Shown here: positions 21,916 through 33,555 of the stretch, one piece after another
Layout of the letters: the number at the start of each line of letters is the position of its first letter
Numbering within the stretch: position 1 is the stretch's first letter
DNA from: Enterobacter cloacae
GTDB lineage: Bacteria > Pseudomonadota > Gammaproteobacteria > Enterobacterales > Enterobacteriaceae
NCBI RefSeq assembly: GCF_011078175.1
Contig: NZ_JAALCJ010000002.1
Location: 496,001 to 560,000 of the forward strand
Direction of reading: 5' to 3'
DNA: 64,000 nt
Notes under the pieces: generated by a model
What the model was told of the DNA's origin: nothing
Seen by the model: only the letters and a program-made list of their open reading frames with translations
The model's database searches: none
Position numbers and translations under genes: made by a program

Positions 21916-23019
21916 TTACGCTGTCGTTAAATGGAGGCAGACATCCGGGCCCACCGGACGAATCTCGCTGAATGAGAGTTGCGGCGCATCGGCCAGTTTT
22001 TCAAGGCCGGGCAGCACAAACAGGCCGCGCGCGTCGTTACCTAACAGTTTAGGCGCAACGTAGACGAGAAGCTCATCCACCAGCCCCGCCTGAAGCAGCG
22101 CGCCGGCGAGCGTCGGACCGGCTTCAACCCAGATGCTGTTGACCTGCTGTTTGCCGAGCAACATCATCAGCACCACGAGATCGAGATGCCCGTTATGTTC
22201 CGGCACCATAATGCTGCGCACGCCTTCCGGCCACTCGCGCGTATCTTCTTTGGTGCGGGCAATCCAGGTTTCACCCGGCTGCTGCACGATGCGGTGCTCC
22301 GGCGTCACGCGGTTTTGGCTATCAATAATAATGCGCAGCGGCTGACGCAGGTTCTCCTGCGGATAGAGCGCCTGCGTATCCGCATTCAGCTCTTCCCAGC
22401 GCACGGTCATGGCCGGATCGTCAGCCAGTACCGTTTCACTGCTGGTGAGAATAGCATGGCTTTGCGCGCGCAGACGTTGCACATCGCGCCTTGCCTGCGG
22501 CGAGGTGATCCACTGGCTTTCGCCGTTCGCCATCGCCGTGCGGCCATCCAGAGACGCGCCAAGCTTAAGCTGGATAAACGGGAAGCCGGTGCGCATGCGC
22601 TTCAGGAAGCCTTTATTCAGGGCTTCCGCATCCTGCATCATCAGGCCGTGACGGACGTCGATCCCTTCCTGTTGCAGACGATACAGCCCGCGACCCGCCA
22701 CCTGCGGATTAGGATCCTGCATGGCGGCGACAACGCGCGAGACGCCCGCCGCAATCAGCGCTTCACAGCACGGCGGCGTGCGCCCATGGTGGCTGCAAGG
22801 CTCCAGCGTTACGTAGGCCGTTGCGCCACGCGCTTTCTCACCCGCCATGCGCAGAGCATACACTTCAGCATGCGGCTCGCCTGCGCGGTAGTGAAACCCT
22901 TCCCCCACGATCTCGCCATCTTTAACAATAACGCACCCGACGTTGGGGTTAGGGTGAGTGGTAAACCGACCGCGCTGCGCCAGCTTCATGGCTCGCGCCA
23001 TGTACATCTCGTCGTGCAT
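21916..23019 (-). CDS. ribD: Riboflavin deaminase/reductase RibD
   Basis: A 367-residue bifunctional enzyme: an N-terminal zinc deaminase (His50, Glu52 in HAEV; Cys75 and Cys84 in EPCSHHGRTPPC) followed by a C-terminal NADPH reductase (QLKLGASLDGRTA). It performs the second and third steps of the riboflavin pathway. I place the start at 23019 (MHDEMYMARAMKLAQ); a 12-codon upstream extension would overlap nrdR and is not part of the family. Four bases separate it from nrdR, so the genes are cotranscribed. Confidence 0.96.
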   Translation of the reverse strand: MHDEMYMARAMKLAQRGRFTTHPNPNVGCVIVKDGEIVGEGFHYRAGEPHAEVYALRMAGEKARGATAYVTLEPCSHHGRTPPCCEALIAAGVSRVVAAMQDPNPQVAGRGLYRLQQEGIDVRHGLMMQDAEALNKGFLKRMRTGFPFIQLKLGASLDGRTAMANGESQWITSPQARRDVQRLRAQSHAILTSSETVLADDPAMTVRWEELNADTQALYPQENLRQPLRIIIDSQNRVTPEHRIVQQPGETWIARTKEDTREWPEGVRSIMVPEHNGHLDLVVLMMLLGKQQVNSIWVEAGPTLAGALLQAGLVDELLVYVAPKLLGNDARGLFVLPGLEKLADAPQLSFSEIRPVGPDVCLHLTTA

Positions 23020-23023
23020 GGGC

Positions 23024-23485
<462 letters not shown>

Positions 23486-23625
23486 TTATCTGGTTAACTG
23501 ATTTCTATTTTACCCTGAACTGGCCTGACAACAAAGGAAGAGCTTTTTGAGACAAAGGATCTATGCCTGACGGCACTATCCTGTCTACCATTGCAGCAAT
23601 CTGTGATTTCAAGGAATTAAACGCA

Positions 23626-24165
23626 ATGACAAGACGTTACCTGAAAATAGTGCTGGTGGGGAGCCTGTTCACGCTCAGCGCCTGCGCACAGCAAAGCGAA
23701 GTCCGCGAGATGAAACAAAGCGTGAATACGCTCAATGTAGCGATGGACAAACTTAACAAAGAAACCGTGAAGATCACCCAGCAGAACGCCCTCAATGCCA
23801 AATCCAGCAATGGCGTTTATTTATTGCCAGGTGCAAACACGCCCGCGCGTCTGAACAGCCAGATTGGCACGCTAAAGATGTCTCTGGTGAATGTTGCAGC
23901 GAATGCCGATGGTACTCGCGCAACATTACGCATTCAGGGTGAATCTAACGATCCGCTTCCCGCGTTCAGCGGCACCGTAGAGTGGGGCCAGATTCAGGGC
24001 ACCACGGAGAGCTATCAGGAAGTAAACGTAAAAAATCGGCTCTTCACCGCCCCCGCCAGCACGCTGGCGCCGAGCGATGTTGATATCCCGCTCCAGCTGA
24101 GCGGACTGACGCCAGAACAGCTGGGCTTTATCCGCATTCACGACATTCAACCCGCCGCGCAATAA
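23626..24165 (+). CDS. yajI: DUF3251 lipoprotein YajI
   Basis: A 179-residue lipoprotein; the signal ends with lipobox LSAC (Cys20). A short heptad-like segment (REMKQSVNTLNVAMDKLNKE) precedes a beta-rich DUF3251 domain. No enzymatic motif. The start at 23626 has AAGGA upstream; a 21-codon extension in the same frame is discarded because it would bury the signal peptide. A hairpin follows the stop, and tsx comes next. Function unknown. Confidence 0.9.
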   Translation: MTRRYLKIVLVGSLFTLSACAQQSEVREMKQSVNTLNVAMDKLNKETVKITQQNALNAKSSNGVYLLPGANTPARLNSQIGTLKMSLVNVAANADGTRATLRIQGESNDPLPAFSGTVEWGQIQGTTESYQEVNVKNRLFTAPASTLAPSDVDIPLQLSGLTPEQLGFIRIHDIQPAAQ

Positions 24166-24175
24166 CCCGCCCTTC

Positions 24176-24201
24176 TAGCGGAGTGAAATGTCACTCCGCT
24201 A
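24176..24201 (+). terminator. Weak terminator or hairpin after yajI
   Basis: Perfect 11-bp stem TAGCGGAGTGA / TCACTCCGCTA with an AATG loop, 10 bases after the stop. Only a weak T-poor tail follows, so termination may be partial. Confidence 0.5.
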
Positions 24202-24269
24202 ACATTTACATTTCGTATGGATTGGCAACATAAATGATTGCCGCTACAATCCCGCCCGTCTAAAGTACG

Positions 24270-24348
24270 CAAACGTGAACGCAATCGATTACGTATGTGA
24301 GAGATATGTGAAACAACACATATTTTTGTGAGCAAGGATTCCTATAAT
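24270..24348 (+). promoter_or_regulatory. tsx promoter region
   Basis: A perfect -10 TATAAT at 24343-24348 lacks a good -35, as expected for an activator-dependent promoter. Upstream lie CGTGAACGCAATCGATTACG (about 24273-24293) and TGTGAAACAACACATA (about 24308-24323), which resemble the CytR/CRP-controlled sites known in front of E. coli tsx. Assignment of sites is inferred from that family. Confidence 0.6.
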
Positions 24349-24433
24349 AGGCTCCGCAGAAACACGAAATATTTAGAAACGCAATTCGCGCATTTTTCAC
24401 TCCCGGAAGGGAATTTCAATCAGTGGCATGATT

Positions 24434-25318
24434 ATGAAAAAAACATTACTCGCAGCCGGTGCAGTGCTGGCACTCTCCTCCTCTTTCACTGTTAACGCAG
24501 CGGAAAACGACAAACCACAATACCTCTCCGACTGGTGGCACCAGAGCGTTAACGTAGTAGGCAGCTATCACACTCGTTTCGGGCCGCAGATCCGTAACGA
24601 TACTTACCTCGAGTACGAAGCGTTCGCTAAAAAAGACTGGTTTGATTTCTACGGTTACATGGATGCACCGGTATTCTTCGGCGGTAACACCGATGCGAAA
24701 GGTATCTGGAACCACGGTTCCCCACTGTTTATGGAGATCGAACCGCGCTTCTCCATCGACAAACTGACCGGTACCAGCCTGGCGTTTGGTCCGTTCAAAG
24801 AGTGGTATTTCGCTAACAACTATATCTACGACATGGGCCGCAATAAATCTGGTCGTCAGAGCACCTGGTATATGGGTCTGGGTACAGACATTGAGACCGG
24901 CCTGCCGATGAGCCTGTCCATGAACGTCTACGCAAAATACCAGTGGCAGAACTACGGCGCCGCGAACGAGAACGAGTGGGACGGCTACCGTTTCAAAGTG
25001 AAATACTTCGTGCCAATTACCCAGCTGTGGGGCGGCAACCTGAGCTACATCGGCTTCACCAACTTTGACTGGGGTTCAGACCTGGGCGACAACGACTTCC
25101 GCGATCTGAACGGCAGAAAAGCGCGCACCAACGACTCCATCGCGTCCAGCCACATCCTGGCGCTGAACTACGATCACTGGCACTACTCTGTTGTTGCGCG
25201 TTACTGGCACAACGGTGGCCAGTGGAACGACGACGCCAGCCTGAACTTCGGCAACGGTGACTTCAGCGTCCGTTCTACCGGTTGGGGTGGTTACCTGGTC
25301 GTGGGTTACAACTTCTAA
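24434..25318 (+). CDS. tsx: Nucleoside-specific outer-membrane channel Tsx
   Basis: A 294-residue beta-barrel channel for nucleosides and deoxynucleosides, also a phage and colicin K receptor in E. coli. The signal peptide ends VNA before [13 protein letters not shown], and the C-terminal [10 protein letters not shown] ends in the aromatic residue required by the BAM machinery. I prefer the ATG at 24434 (MKKTLL); an ATG two codons upstream is possible. The surface-loop region around [17 protein letters not shown] differs from E. coli, as is usual for phage-exposed loops. Confidence 0.96.
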   Translation: MKKTLLAAGAVLALSSSFTVNAAENDKPQYLSDWWHQSVNVVGSYHTRFGPQIRNDTYLEYEAFAKKDWFDFYGYMDAPVFFGGNTDAKGIWNHGSPLFMEIEPRFSIDKLTGTSLAFGPFKEWYFANNYIYDMGRNKSGRQSTWYMGLGTDIETGLPMSLSMNVYAKYQWQNYGAANENEWDGYRFKVKYFVPITQLWGGNLSYIGFTNFDWGSDLGDNDFRDLNGRKARTNDSIASSHILALNYDHWHYSVVARYWHNGGQWNDDASLNFGNGDFSVRSTGWGGYLVVGYNF

Positions 25319-25330
25319 TCTGTGCGGGAT

Positions 25331-25378
25331 TGTGCGGGCTGATGCCCTCATTCTGCCTCTCTCACACGGGGAGAGGGA
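25331..25378 (+). repeat. CCCTCTCCC/GAGGGC intergenic repeat, copy 2
   Basis: Reads TGTGCGGGCTGATGCCCTC at the left and ACACGGGGAGAGGG at the right. Same repeat as 14023-14069 in opposite orientation, directly followed by its matching terminator. Confidence 0.75.
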
Positions 25379-25387
25379 ACAAATACT

Positions 25388-25418
25388 AAAAACGGCAACA
25401 CTCGTTGCCGTTTTGCTT
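25388..25418. terminator. Bidirectional terminator between tsx and the WYL regulator
   Basis: 11-bp perfect stem AAAACGGCAAC / GTTGCCGTTTT with an ACTC loop, flanked by A and T runs. Nearly the same sequence as the terminators at 13987 and 49677. Confidence 0.92.
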
Positions 25419-25438
25419 TTACCTCGCCGCCCGGCTTT

Positions 25439-26119
25439 TTACTGCTTCACCTTCCGCAAAAAATCCGCCAGAGACCTGTCCGCACTTTCGCTAAAGCGTC
25501 TTTCTTTCAGCGTAATATGCAAACATCTGTCGAGCCGGAAGCAGCGGTAGTCATCGCGCCGTTCGCACCACGCCGCCAGCAGCCAGTGCTCTCCCCAGAA
25601 AAACAGCCCCAGCGGCTGAACCTCTCGCCAGGTTAGCTGCCCCGCTTCATCGCGATAGTGCAGCGCCAGCACGCGCTGAGCGGAAATGGCCTGATGTATT
25701 ACATCAAAGCCGCTGCGGGAGTGCTGCCCAGGTGCAATATCCGGCGCGTAAATCCGCGTCTGTTCAGCTTTGTGGCGACTCTCTTCCGGCAGGATCGCCA
25801 GCACCTTCTCCTGGGCTGACTCCAGCTCGCGCGACAGCGACTCCCCGCCCCAGGTTTTGAGCAGACGGATCGCCACCATCAGCGCCTCGGACTCTTTGTT
25901 GGTCAGCATCAGCGGCGGTAAATCAAAGCCCGACATTAGCCGATATCCACTTCCCGCCTCGCCTTCCACCGGCACGCTGGAAAGCGACAGATCGCGAATA
26001 TCGCGGTACACCGTACGCTCGGATACGCCAAGCCTTTCCGCCAGATGCGCTGCCGTGGTCAGACGCCGGCCCCGCAGGATCTGCACAATCTGAAACAAAC
26101 GGTCAGCGCGTCGGGTCAT
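25439..26119 (-). CDS. YafY-type HTH and WYL-domain transcriptional regulator
   Basis: A 226-residue regulator. The N-terminal winged helix-turn-helix (about residues 5-60, AAHLAERLGVSERTVYRDIRDL) binds DNA; the C-terminal WYL-type domain (about residues 140-215, ISAQRVLALHYRDEAGQLTWREVQPLGL) is a ligand-sensing module. The neighbouring VOC gene ends 10 bases upstream, so the two form an operon. A 24-bp palindrome in front of the VOC gene is a likely operator for autoregulation. In K-12 this position between tsx and secF holds yajD instead. Ligand unknown. Confidence 0.85.
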   Translation of the reverse strand: MTRRADRLFQIVQILRGRRLTTAAHLAERLGVSERTVYRDIRDLSLSSVPVEGEAGSGYRLMSGFDLPPLMLTNKESEALMVAIRLLKTWGGESLSRELESAQEKVLAILPEESRHKAEQTRIYAPDIAPGQHSRSGFDVIHQAISAQRVLALHYRDEAGQLTWREVQPLGLFFWGEHWLLAAWCERRDDYRCFRLDRCLHITLKERRFSESADRSLADFLRKVKQ

Positions 26120-26129
26120 CGGTTTACTC

Positions 26130-26495
26130 TCATAGCGGTTGATGGAGGCCGACGCGATTACCTTCGCTGTCGGTAAACAGGGCTATAGTGCCAATGCCCT
26201 GCGGCAGTTCCAGCGGGCCAAACACGCATTCGCCGCCCGCAGAAGCGATACGATCGAGCGTGGCCGTCAGATTGTCAGTATTCAGGTAAATAATAGCGCC
26301 CTGCGAAGACGGTGTAACGCCGTCAAATTTAGCCAGCGCGCCGCCGATGGCCGGATCCTCATACGGGAAAACCGCCAGCTCAGCCACGTCCATCTTCTCG
26401 CGACGCAGCGTGACCTGCATCACCGGCTCGTAAAATTTAATGGCGCGATCCATATTTGAGACCGGAATTTCAAACCAGTTAATGACACTTTTCAT
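26130..26495 (-). CDS. VOC-family (glyoxalase/bleomycin-resistance fold) protein
   Basis: A 121-residue vicinal-oxygen-chelate protein with two beta-alpha-beta-beta-beta repeats: INWFEIPVSNMDRAIKFYEPV at the start, and GPLELPQGIGTIALFTDSEGNRVGLHQP at the end. Members bind metals or small molecules (glyoxalase, antibiotic or dioxygenase-type ligands). No specific substrate can be read from the sequence. It is first in a two-gene operon with a WYL regulator and has a strong GGAGGA site. Confidence 0.83.
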   Translation of the reverse strand: MKSVINWFEIPVSNMDRAIKFYEPVMQVTLRREKMDVAELAVFPYEDPAIGGALAKFDGVTPSSQGAIIYLNTDNLTATLDRIASAGGECVFGPLELPQGIGTIALFTDSEGNRVGLHQPL

Positions 26496-26542
26496 ACGTC
26501 CTCCTGCCTGTTGTTAGGTTTCAGAAGGAGTCTACGACAGGC

Positions 26543-26566
26543 CTCCTGACAGCATACTGTCAGGAG
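26543..26566. promoter_or_regulatory. Perfect palindromic operator upstream of the VOC/WYL operon
   Basis: CTCCTGACAG (26543-26552) and its exact complement CTGTCAGGAG (26557-26566) with a 4-base spacer, 48 bases upstream of the VOC start. On the minus strand a TATGCT -10-like element lies across its centre, so a bound dimer would block the promoter. Likely target of the adjacent WYL regulator. Confidence 0.7.
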
Positions 26567-26582
26567 TGTTAGTCAGATGCAG

Positions 26583-26616
26583 ACCAAAAAAAATCCCGGC
26601 CTGGTGGCCGGGATTT
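26583..26616 (-). terminator. Terminator after secF
   Basis: On the minus strand a perfect 11-bp stem AAATCCCGGCC / GGCCGGGATTT with a 4-base loop, followed by a run of eight T. It ends the yajC-secD-secF transcript. Confidence 0.92.
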
Positions 26617-26638
26617 CGGTACTGCGTAAAACAGTGTC

Positions 26639-27610
26639 TTACGGAAGAATAGACGGCTGATCCGCCCCTTCTTTCTCGACTTTCTGCTGGATCAGATGCT
26701 CGCGCTTCATGCCCAGCTTCAGCGCCAGCGCGGACGCGACGTAGATGGACGACGCCGTACCGATAGAGACACCGATCAGCATGGTCAGCGAGAAGCCTTC
26801 CAGAACCGGACCACCGAACAGGAACAGCATCAGGATCACCATCAGGGTAGTACCGGAGGTGATCAAGGTACGGTGCAGCGTCTGGGTCAACGACACGTTA
26901 AAAATTTCGTACGGCGTGCCGCGACGGATCTTACGGAAGTTTTCACGGATACGGTCAGATACCACGATACTGTCGTTCAGTGAGTAACCGATAACCGACA
27001 TCAGGGATGCCACGATCGTCAGGTCAATCTCAATGTGGAAGAGAGACAGTATGCCCATGGTGATCACCACGTCGTGCGCCAGGGCGATAACCACGCCTGC
27101 CGCCAGTCGCCACTCAAAGCGGAAACCGACGTAAATCAGGATCGAGATCAGCGCCACCAGCAGCGCCATCGCACCGGTCTGGGCCAGATCTGCACCCACG
27201 CTTGGCCCGACGAACTCAATACGCTTAACCGTTGCATCCTGGCTGGTCGTTTCGTTAATAACCTGGACGACCTTGCTGCCCAACTCCTGGCTGCCGTTGG
27301 CATCGTGTACCGGCGGCATACGCACCATGATGTCGCGGCTGCTGCCGAAGTTCTGGAGCAGCGGCTCTTCAAAGCCCGCCTTTTGCAGAGACTCGCGCAT
27401 CTGGTCCATATCGACCGGTTTTTCCAGGGTAATTTCGATCACCGTACCACCGGTGAAATCCAGACCCCAGTTAAAGCCTTTCACGCCCATAATGACGATG
27501 GACAAGATCAGCAGAAAACCTGAAATGCCGAAGGCCCAGTAGTCCCAGCGCATAAAGTCCCAGACTTTACGGCCGTGGTTCAATTGTTCAACAGTATATT
27601 CCTGTGCCAC
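26639..27610 (-). CDS. secF: Protein translocase subunit SecF
   Basis: A 323-residue RND-like membrane protein that works with SecD to use the proton gradient for late stages of Sec export. Helix 1 is near residues 28-48, followed by a periplasmic P1 domain and a cluster of five helices. Signatures are [29 protein letters not shown] and [23 protein letters not shown]. It follows secD by 10 bases. Confidence 0.97.
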   Translation of the reverse strand: MAQEYTVEQLNHGRKVWDFMRWDYWAFGISGFLLILSIVIMGVKGFNWGLDFTGGTVIEITLEKPVDMDQMRESLQKAGFEEPLLQNFGSSRDIMVRMPPVHDANGSQELGSKVVQVINETTSQDATVKRIEFVGPSVGADLAQTGAMALLVALISILIYVGFRFEWRLAAGVVIALAHDVVITMGILSLFHIEIDLTIVASLMSVIGYSLNDSIVVSDRIRENFRKIRRGTPYEIFNVSLTQTLHRTLITSGTTLMVILMLFLFGGPVLEGFSLTMLIGVSIGTASSIYVASALALKLGMKREHLIQQKVEKEGADQPSILP

Positions 27611-27620
27611 AACGCACTCC

Positions 27621-29468
27621 TCAGATAGACAGCTTTTTGACGCGCTTGCCGCCGTACAGCAGGTTCACGATGGCACGGGTGCCGACAATAGCGGTAAACA
27701 TCGACGTTGCGACACCGATACCGGTAGTAATCGCAAAGCCTTTGATCGCGCCAGTACCCACTGCATACAGGATAAGAACCTTAATCAGTGTTGTTACGTT
27801 CGCATCGAAGATGGAGCTGAACGCCCCTTTGTAGCCTTCTTCAATCGCCTGCTGTACAGAACGACCGTTGCTCAGCTCTTCTTTAATACGTTCGTTTATC
27901 AGTACGTTGGCGTCGACCGCCACCGCAAGGGTTAGAACGATACCCGCGATACCTGGCATGGTTAGCGTCGCCCCCGGCAGCAGGGACATGATACCGATGA
28001 TCAGCACCAGGTTGGCAATCAGCGCGGAGGTCGCAATCAGACCAAACTTCTTATAGAAGAAGATCATGAAGATGATGGACACCGCCAGACCGGCCAGACA
28101 CGCTTCCAGACCCTGTTTGATGTTCTGCATCCCCAGGGTTGGGCCGATGGTACGTTCTTCAACGATCTGAATTGGCGCAATCAGCGCACCGGCACGCAGC
28201 AACAGAGAGAGCTGACGCGCTTCGTTCGGGTTGCTGATACCGGTAATACGGAAGCTGTTACCCAGACGAGACTGGATGTTGGCGATGTTGATCACCTCTT
28301 CCTCTTTCACCAGCACCGCGCGGCCGTTGGCGTCTTTCTTACCGCTGTCTTTGTACTCCACGAACAGGGTCGCCATCGGCTTACCGATGTTGTCCTTGGT
28401 GAAGTTAGACATGATGTTGCCACCTGCGCTATCCAGCGAGATGTTAACCTGCGGCTGGTTGTACTCATCCTGGCTTGAAGTAGAGTCGGTGATATGGTCA
28501 CCGGTCAGGATCACGCGTTTGTACAGCACAACCGGCTGGCCTTCGCGGGTCTGTTTCACTTCGGAATCGCCAGGCACTCGGCCTGAGGCCGCAGCAGCCT
28601 GATCGACGTTGGAATTCACCAGACGGAACTCCAGGGTCGCCGTCGCGCCCAGAATCTCCTTCGCACGCGCGGTATCCTGAATACCCGGCAGTTCAACCAC
28701 GATACGGTCAGCACCCTGACGCTGCACCAGTGGCTCTGCCACGCCCAGCTGGTTTACACGGTTACGCAGAATGTTGATGTTCTGCTGAACGGCGTACTCA
28801 CGCGCTTCACTCAGACGCGCGTCGGTCATGACCGCACGCAGCTGGTTGCTGCCCTGAGAGGTGATCACCAGATCGCGGTGACGCTGAGACAGATAGGTCA
28901 CAGCCTGATCGCGTGCCGCGCTGTCGCGGAACGTGATGCTCATGCCGTAGTTATCTTCTTTGCGTACGGTGGTGTACGGAATGCCCTTATCGCGCAGATC
29001 GCTGCGCAGGCTGTCGATATTTTGTTCCTGTAGCTTGCCGAGCGCGGTATCCATATCCACTTCCATCAGGAAGTGAACACCACCACGCAGGTCAAGACCC
29101 AGTTTCATTGGCTCTGCGTTCAGCGCAGCCAGCCAGCGCGGGGTTGCAGGAGCAAGGTTAAGCGCCACGACGTATTTATCACCCAGCACGCCCATCAGCG
29201 CTTCACGTGCGCGGAGCTGCGTGTCGGTGGTGTCGAAGCGAGCAAGAATTGCGCCCTCTTCCAGTGCCACAGACTTAGCGGTAATTTTTTCTTCTTGTAA
29301 CGTTTTCTGGACCTGGATCAGCGTTTGCTCACTGGCGGCGACACCGCGCGCGCCAGTGATTTGAACGGCCGGATCCTCACCATACAGGTTGGGAAGCGCG
29401 TACAGCAGGCCGACGATAATCACGACGACCAGCATGATGTACTTCCACAAAGGATAACGGTTTAACAC
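27621..29468 (-). CDS. secD: Protein translocase subunit SecD
   Basis: A 615-residue partner of SecF with one N-terminal helix, a large periplasmic P1 domain (about residues 30-450) and five C-terminal helices. Signatures include [33 protein letters not shown] and [16 protein letters not shown], the last holding the membrane Asp important for proton use. It lies between yajC and secF in the conserved order. Confidence 0.97.
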   Translation of the reverse strand: MLNRYPLWKYIMLVVVIIVGLLYALPNLYGEDPAVQITGARGVAASEQTLIQVQKTLQEEKITAKSVALEEGAILARFDTTDTQLRAREALMGVLGDKYVVALNLAPATPRWLAALNAEPMKLGLDLRGGVHFLMEVDMDTALGKLQEQNIDSLRSDLRDKGIPYTTVRKEDNYGMSITFRDSAARDQAVTYLSQRHRDLVITSQGSNQLRAVMTDARLSEAREYAVQQNINILRNRVNQLGVAEPLVQRQGADRIVVELPGIQDTARAKEILGATATLEFRLVNSNVDQAAAASGRVPGDSEVKQTREGQPVVLYKRVILTGDHITDSTSSQDEYNQPQVNISLDSAGGNIMSNFTKDNIGKPMATLFVEYKDSGKKDANGRAVLVKEEEVINIANIQSRLGNSFRITGISNPNEARQLSLLLRAGALIAPIQIVEERTIGPTLGMQNIKQGLEACLAGLAVSIIFMIFFYKKFGLIATSALIANLVLIIGIMSLLPGATLTMPGIAGIVLTLAVAVDANVLINERIKEELSNGRSVQQAIEEGYKGAFSSIFDANVTTLIKVLILYAVGTGAIKGFAITTGIGVATSMFTAIVGTRAIVNLLYGGKRVKKLSI

Positions 29469-29495
29469 GGCAGTTCCCTTTGGGAAAAGTTGGGA

Positions 29496-29828
29496 TTACA
29501 GCGCCTTCATGGTGCCTTTCGGCAGAACGGCAGCTACGAAGTCACGTTTGATAACCACTTCAGTGGTGTCGTTGAGGGCGATAGCAATGTAGCCGTTTTC
29601 CGCTACTTTGGTTACGCGACCCACCAGGCCACCATTGGTCAGGACTTCATCGCCTTTCGCGATGGAGTTCATCAGGTTTTTGTGCTCTTTAGTACGCTTC
29701 TGCTGTGGACGCAGGATCATGAAGTAGAAAATCAGACCGAACACAACCAGCATCAGAATCAGAGACATCGGGCTGCCCTGCGCTGGTGCACCTGTTGCTG
29801 CTACCGCATCAGAAATAAAAAAGCTCAT
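29496..29828 (-). CDS. yajC: Sec translocon accessory protein YajC
   Basis: A 110-residue inner-membrane protein with one helix (about residues 18-38, MSLILMLVVFGLIFYFMILR) and a basic cytoplasmic domain (RPQQKRTKEHKNLMNSIAKGDEVLTNGGLVG). It associates with SecDF and YidC. It lies 22 bases downstream of tgt and upstream of secD, as in E. coli. Confidence 0.97.
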   Translation of the reverse strand: MSFFISDAVAATGAPAQGSPMSLILMLVVFGLIFYFMILRPQQKRTKEHKNLMNSIAKGDEVLTNGGLVGRVTKVAENGYIAIALNDTTEVVIKRDFVAAVLPKGTMKAL

Positions 29829-29850
29829 TCAAATTCCCTCATTATTAAAA

Positions 29851-32102
<2,252 letters not shown>

Positions 32103-32194
32103 GACGTATACTCGTGACTTAAAAACAGGCGGCATAGTCTAGTGCTCACACCCTTTTGCTGCAACAACTAGCCGCCACCGGACAACGAAAACGC

Positions 32195-32776
32195 ATGAAT
32201 TTTCTCGCTCACCTGCATCTCGCTCACCTCGCGGACAGCTCCCTCTCCGGCAATTTGCTGGCCGATTTTGTACGCGGCAACCCCGCGGAAGAGTATTCCC
32301 CTGACGTTGTCGACGGGATTTTTATGCACCGCCGCATCGACGTGCTGACCGATAACCTGCCGGAAGTGACGGAAGCCAAAGCCTGGTTCCGCCCCGAAAC
32401 GCGACGCGTGGCGCCGATCACGCTCGACGTCATGTGGGATCATTTCCTGTCGCGCCACTGGTCCCGGCTGTCGCCTGATATGTCGCTGCCTGAGTTTGTG
32501 CGCTACGCCCACGCGCAGGTGTCGATCATTTTGCCGGACTCCCCGCCGCGCTTTGTGAATCTGAATAACTATCTCTGGTCTGAACGCTGGCTGGAGCGAT
32601 ACCGCGAGATGGATTTCATTCAGAACGTCCTGAACGGCATGGCGAGCCGTCGACCGCGTCTGGACGCGCTGCGCAACTCATGGCATGACCTGGATGAACA
32701 TTACGATGCGCTGGAAACCCGCTTCTGGCAGTTCTACCCGCGAATGATGACGCAGGCGAAAAATAAAGAACTGTGA
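32195..32776 (+). CDS. acpH: Acyl carrier protein phosphodiesterase
   Basis: A 193-residue HD-like enzyme that removes the 4'-phosphopantetheine group from acyl carrier protein. Family features are [35 protein letters not shown], and [20 protein letters not shown], with metal-binding His and Asp residues. The ATG at 32195 gives the usual length; no strong ribosome binding site is visible, so the start rests on homology. Divergent from queA. Confidence 0.94.
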   Translation: MNFLAHLHLAHLADSSLSGNLLADFVRGNPAEEYSPDVVDGIFMHRRIDVLTDNLPEVTEAKAWFRPETRRVAPITLDVMWDHFLSRHWSRLSPDMSLPEFVRYAHAQVSIILPDSPPRFVNLNNYLWSERWLERYREMDFIQNVLNGMASRRPRLDALRNSWHDLDEHYDALETRFWQFYPRMMTQAKNKEL

Positions 32777-32827
32777 AGTCGGTTCGATTGATAGGTAAAA
32801 GCTGGTGGAACGATTGTTACCACCTCT

Positions 32828-32856
32828 TTGTCTTATTCCCGTACTGCCTCTATACT
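32828..32856 (+). promoter_or_regulatory. tsaA promoter
   Basis: TTGTCT (32828-32833), an exact 17-base spacer and TATACT (32851-32856), about 48 bases upstream of the tsaA start. A strong CAGGAG ribosome binding site follows at 32892-32897. Confidence 0.75.
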
Positions 32857-32903
32857 GGCCCGCGTTGCGTTCCAAATAACCTTAGTATCTACAGGAGAAT
32901 CAT

Positions 32904-33506
32904 ATGGTTCTGGTAACTCGTCCGGCTCCGGATTTTACAGCTGCCGCGGTTCTGGGCAACGGTGAAATCGTTGAAAACTTCAACTTTAAACAGCACACCA
33001 ACGGTAAAGCGACCGTTCTGTTCTTCTGGCCAATGGACTTCACCTTCGTTTGCCCGTCTGAGCTGATCGCGTTCGACAAACGTTACGAAGAATTCCAGAA
33101 GCGTGGCGTGGAAGTGGTTGGCGTCTCCTTCGACTCTGAATTTGTACACAACGCATGGCGTAACACCCCTGTCGAAAACGGCGGCATCGGTGCGGTGAAA
33201 TACGCGATGGTTGCGGACATTAAACGCGAAATCCAGCAGGCTTACGGTATCGAACATCCGGACGCTGGCGTTGCACTGCGTGGCTCTTTCCTGATCGACG
33301 CAAACGGCATCGTTCGTCACCAGGTTGTGAACGATCTGCCGCTGGGTCGTAACATCGACGAAATGCTGCGCATGGTTGACGCGCTCCAGTTCCACGAAGA
33401 GCACGGTGAAGTGTGCCCGGCTCAGTGGGAAAAAGGTAAAGAAGGTATGGCTGCTTCCCCAGACGGCGTGGCTAAATACCTGTCTGAGAACGTATCCAGC
33501 CTGTAA
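32904..33506 (+). CDS. tsaA: Typical 2-Cys peroxiredoxin (TsaA/Prx1 type)
   Basis: A 200-residue thiol peroxidase that reduces hydrogen peroxide and alkyl hydroperoxides. The peroxidatic cysteine is Cys50 in MDFTFVCPSE, the resolving cysteine is Cys171 in GEVCPAQW; the YF-tail and GGIG region that make eukaryotic enzymes sensitive to overoxidation are only partly present (GGIGAVKY is seen). It closely resembles Salmonella TsaA; K-12 has no gene here between acpH and malZ. It has its own promoter and terminator, and codon choice suggests high expression. The reductase partner (thioredoxin or AhpF-like) is not in the window. Confidence 0.93.
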   Translation: MVLVTRPAPDFTAAAVLGNGEIVENFNFKQHTNGKATVLFFWPMDFTFVCPSELIAFDKRYEEFQKRGVEVVGVSFDSEFVHNAWRNTPVENGGIGAVKYAMVADIKREIQQAYGIEHPDAGVALRGSFLIDANGIVRHQVVNDLPLGRNIDEMLRMVDALQFHEEHGEVCPAQWEKGKEGMAASPDGVAKYLSENVSSL

Positions 33507-33521
33507 TCGGCACGGTTTACG

Positions 33522-33550
33522 AAAAAACCCGCGAATACGCGGGTTTTTTT
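33522..33550. terminator. Bidirectional terminator between tsaA and DUF3999 gene
   Basis: 11-bp stem AAAAACCCGCG / CGCGGGTTTTT with an AATA loop and long A and T runs. It serves tsaA on the plus strand and the convergent gene on the minus strand. Confidence 0.93.
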
Positions 33551-33555
33551 ATGGC

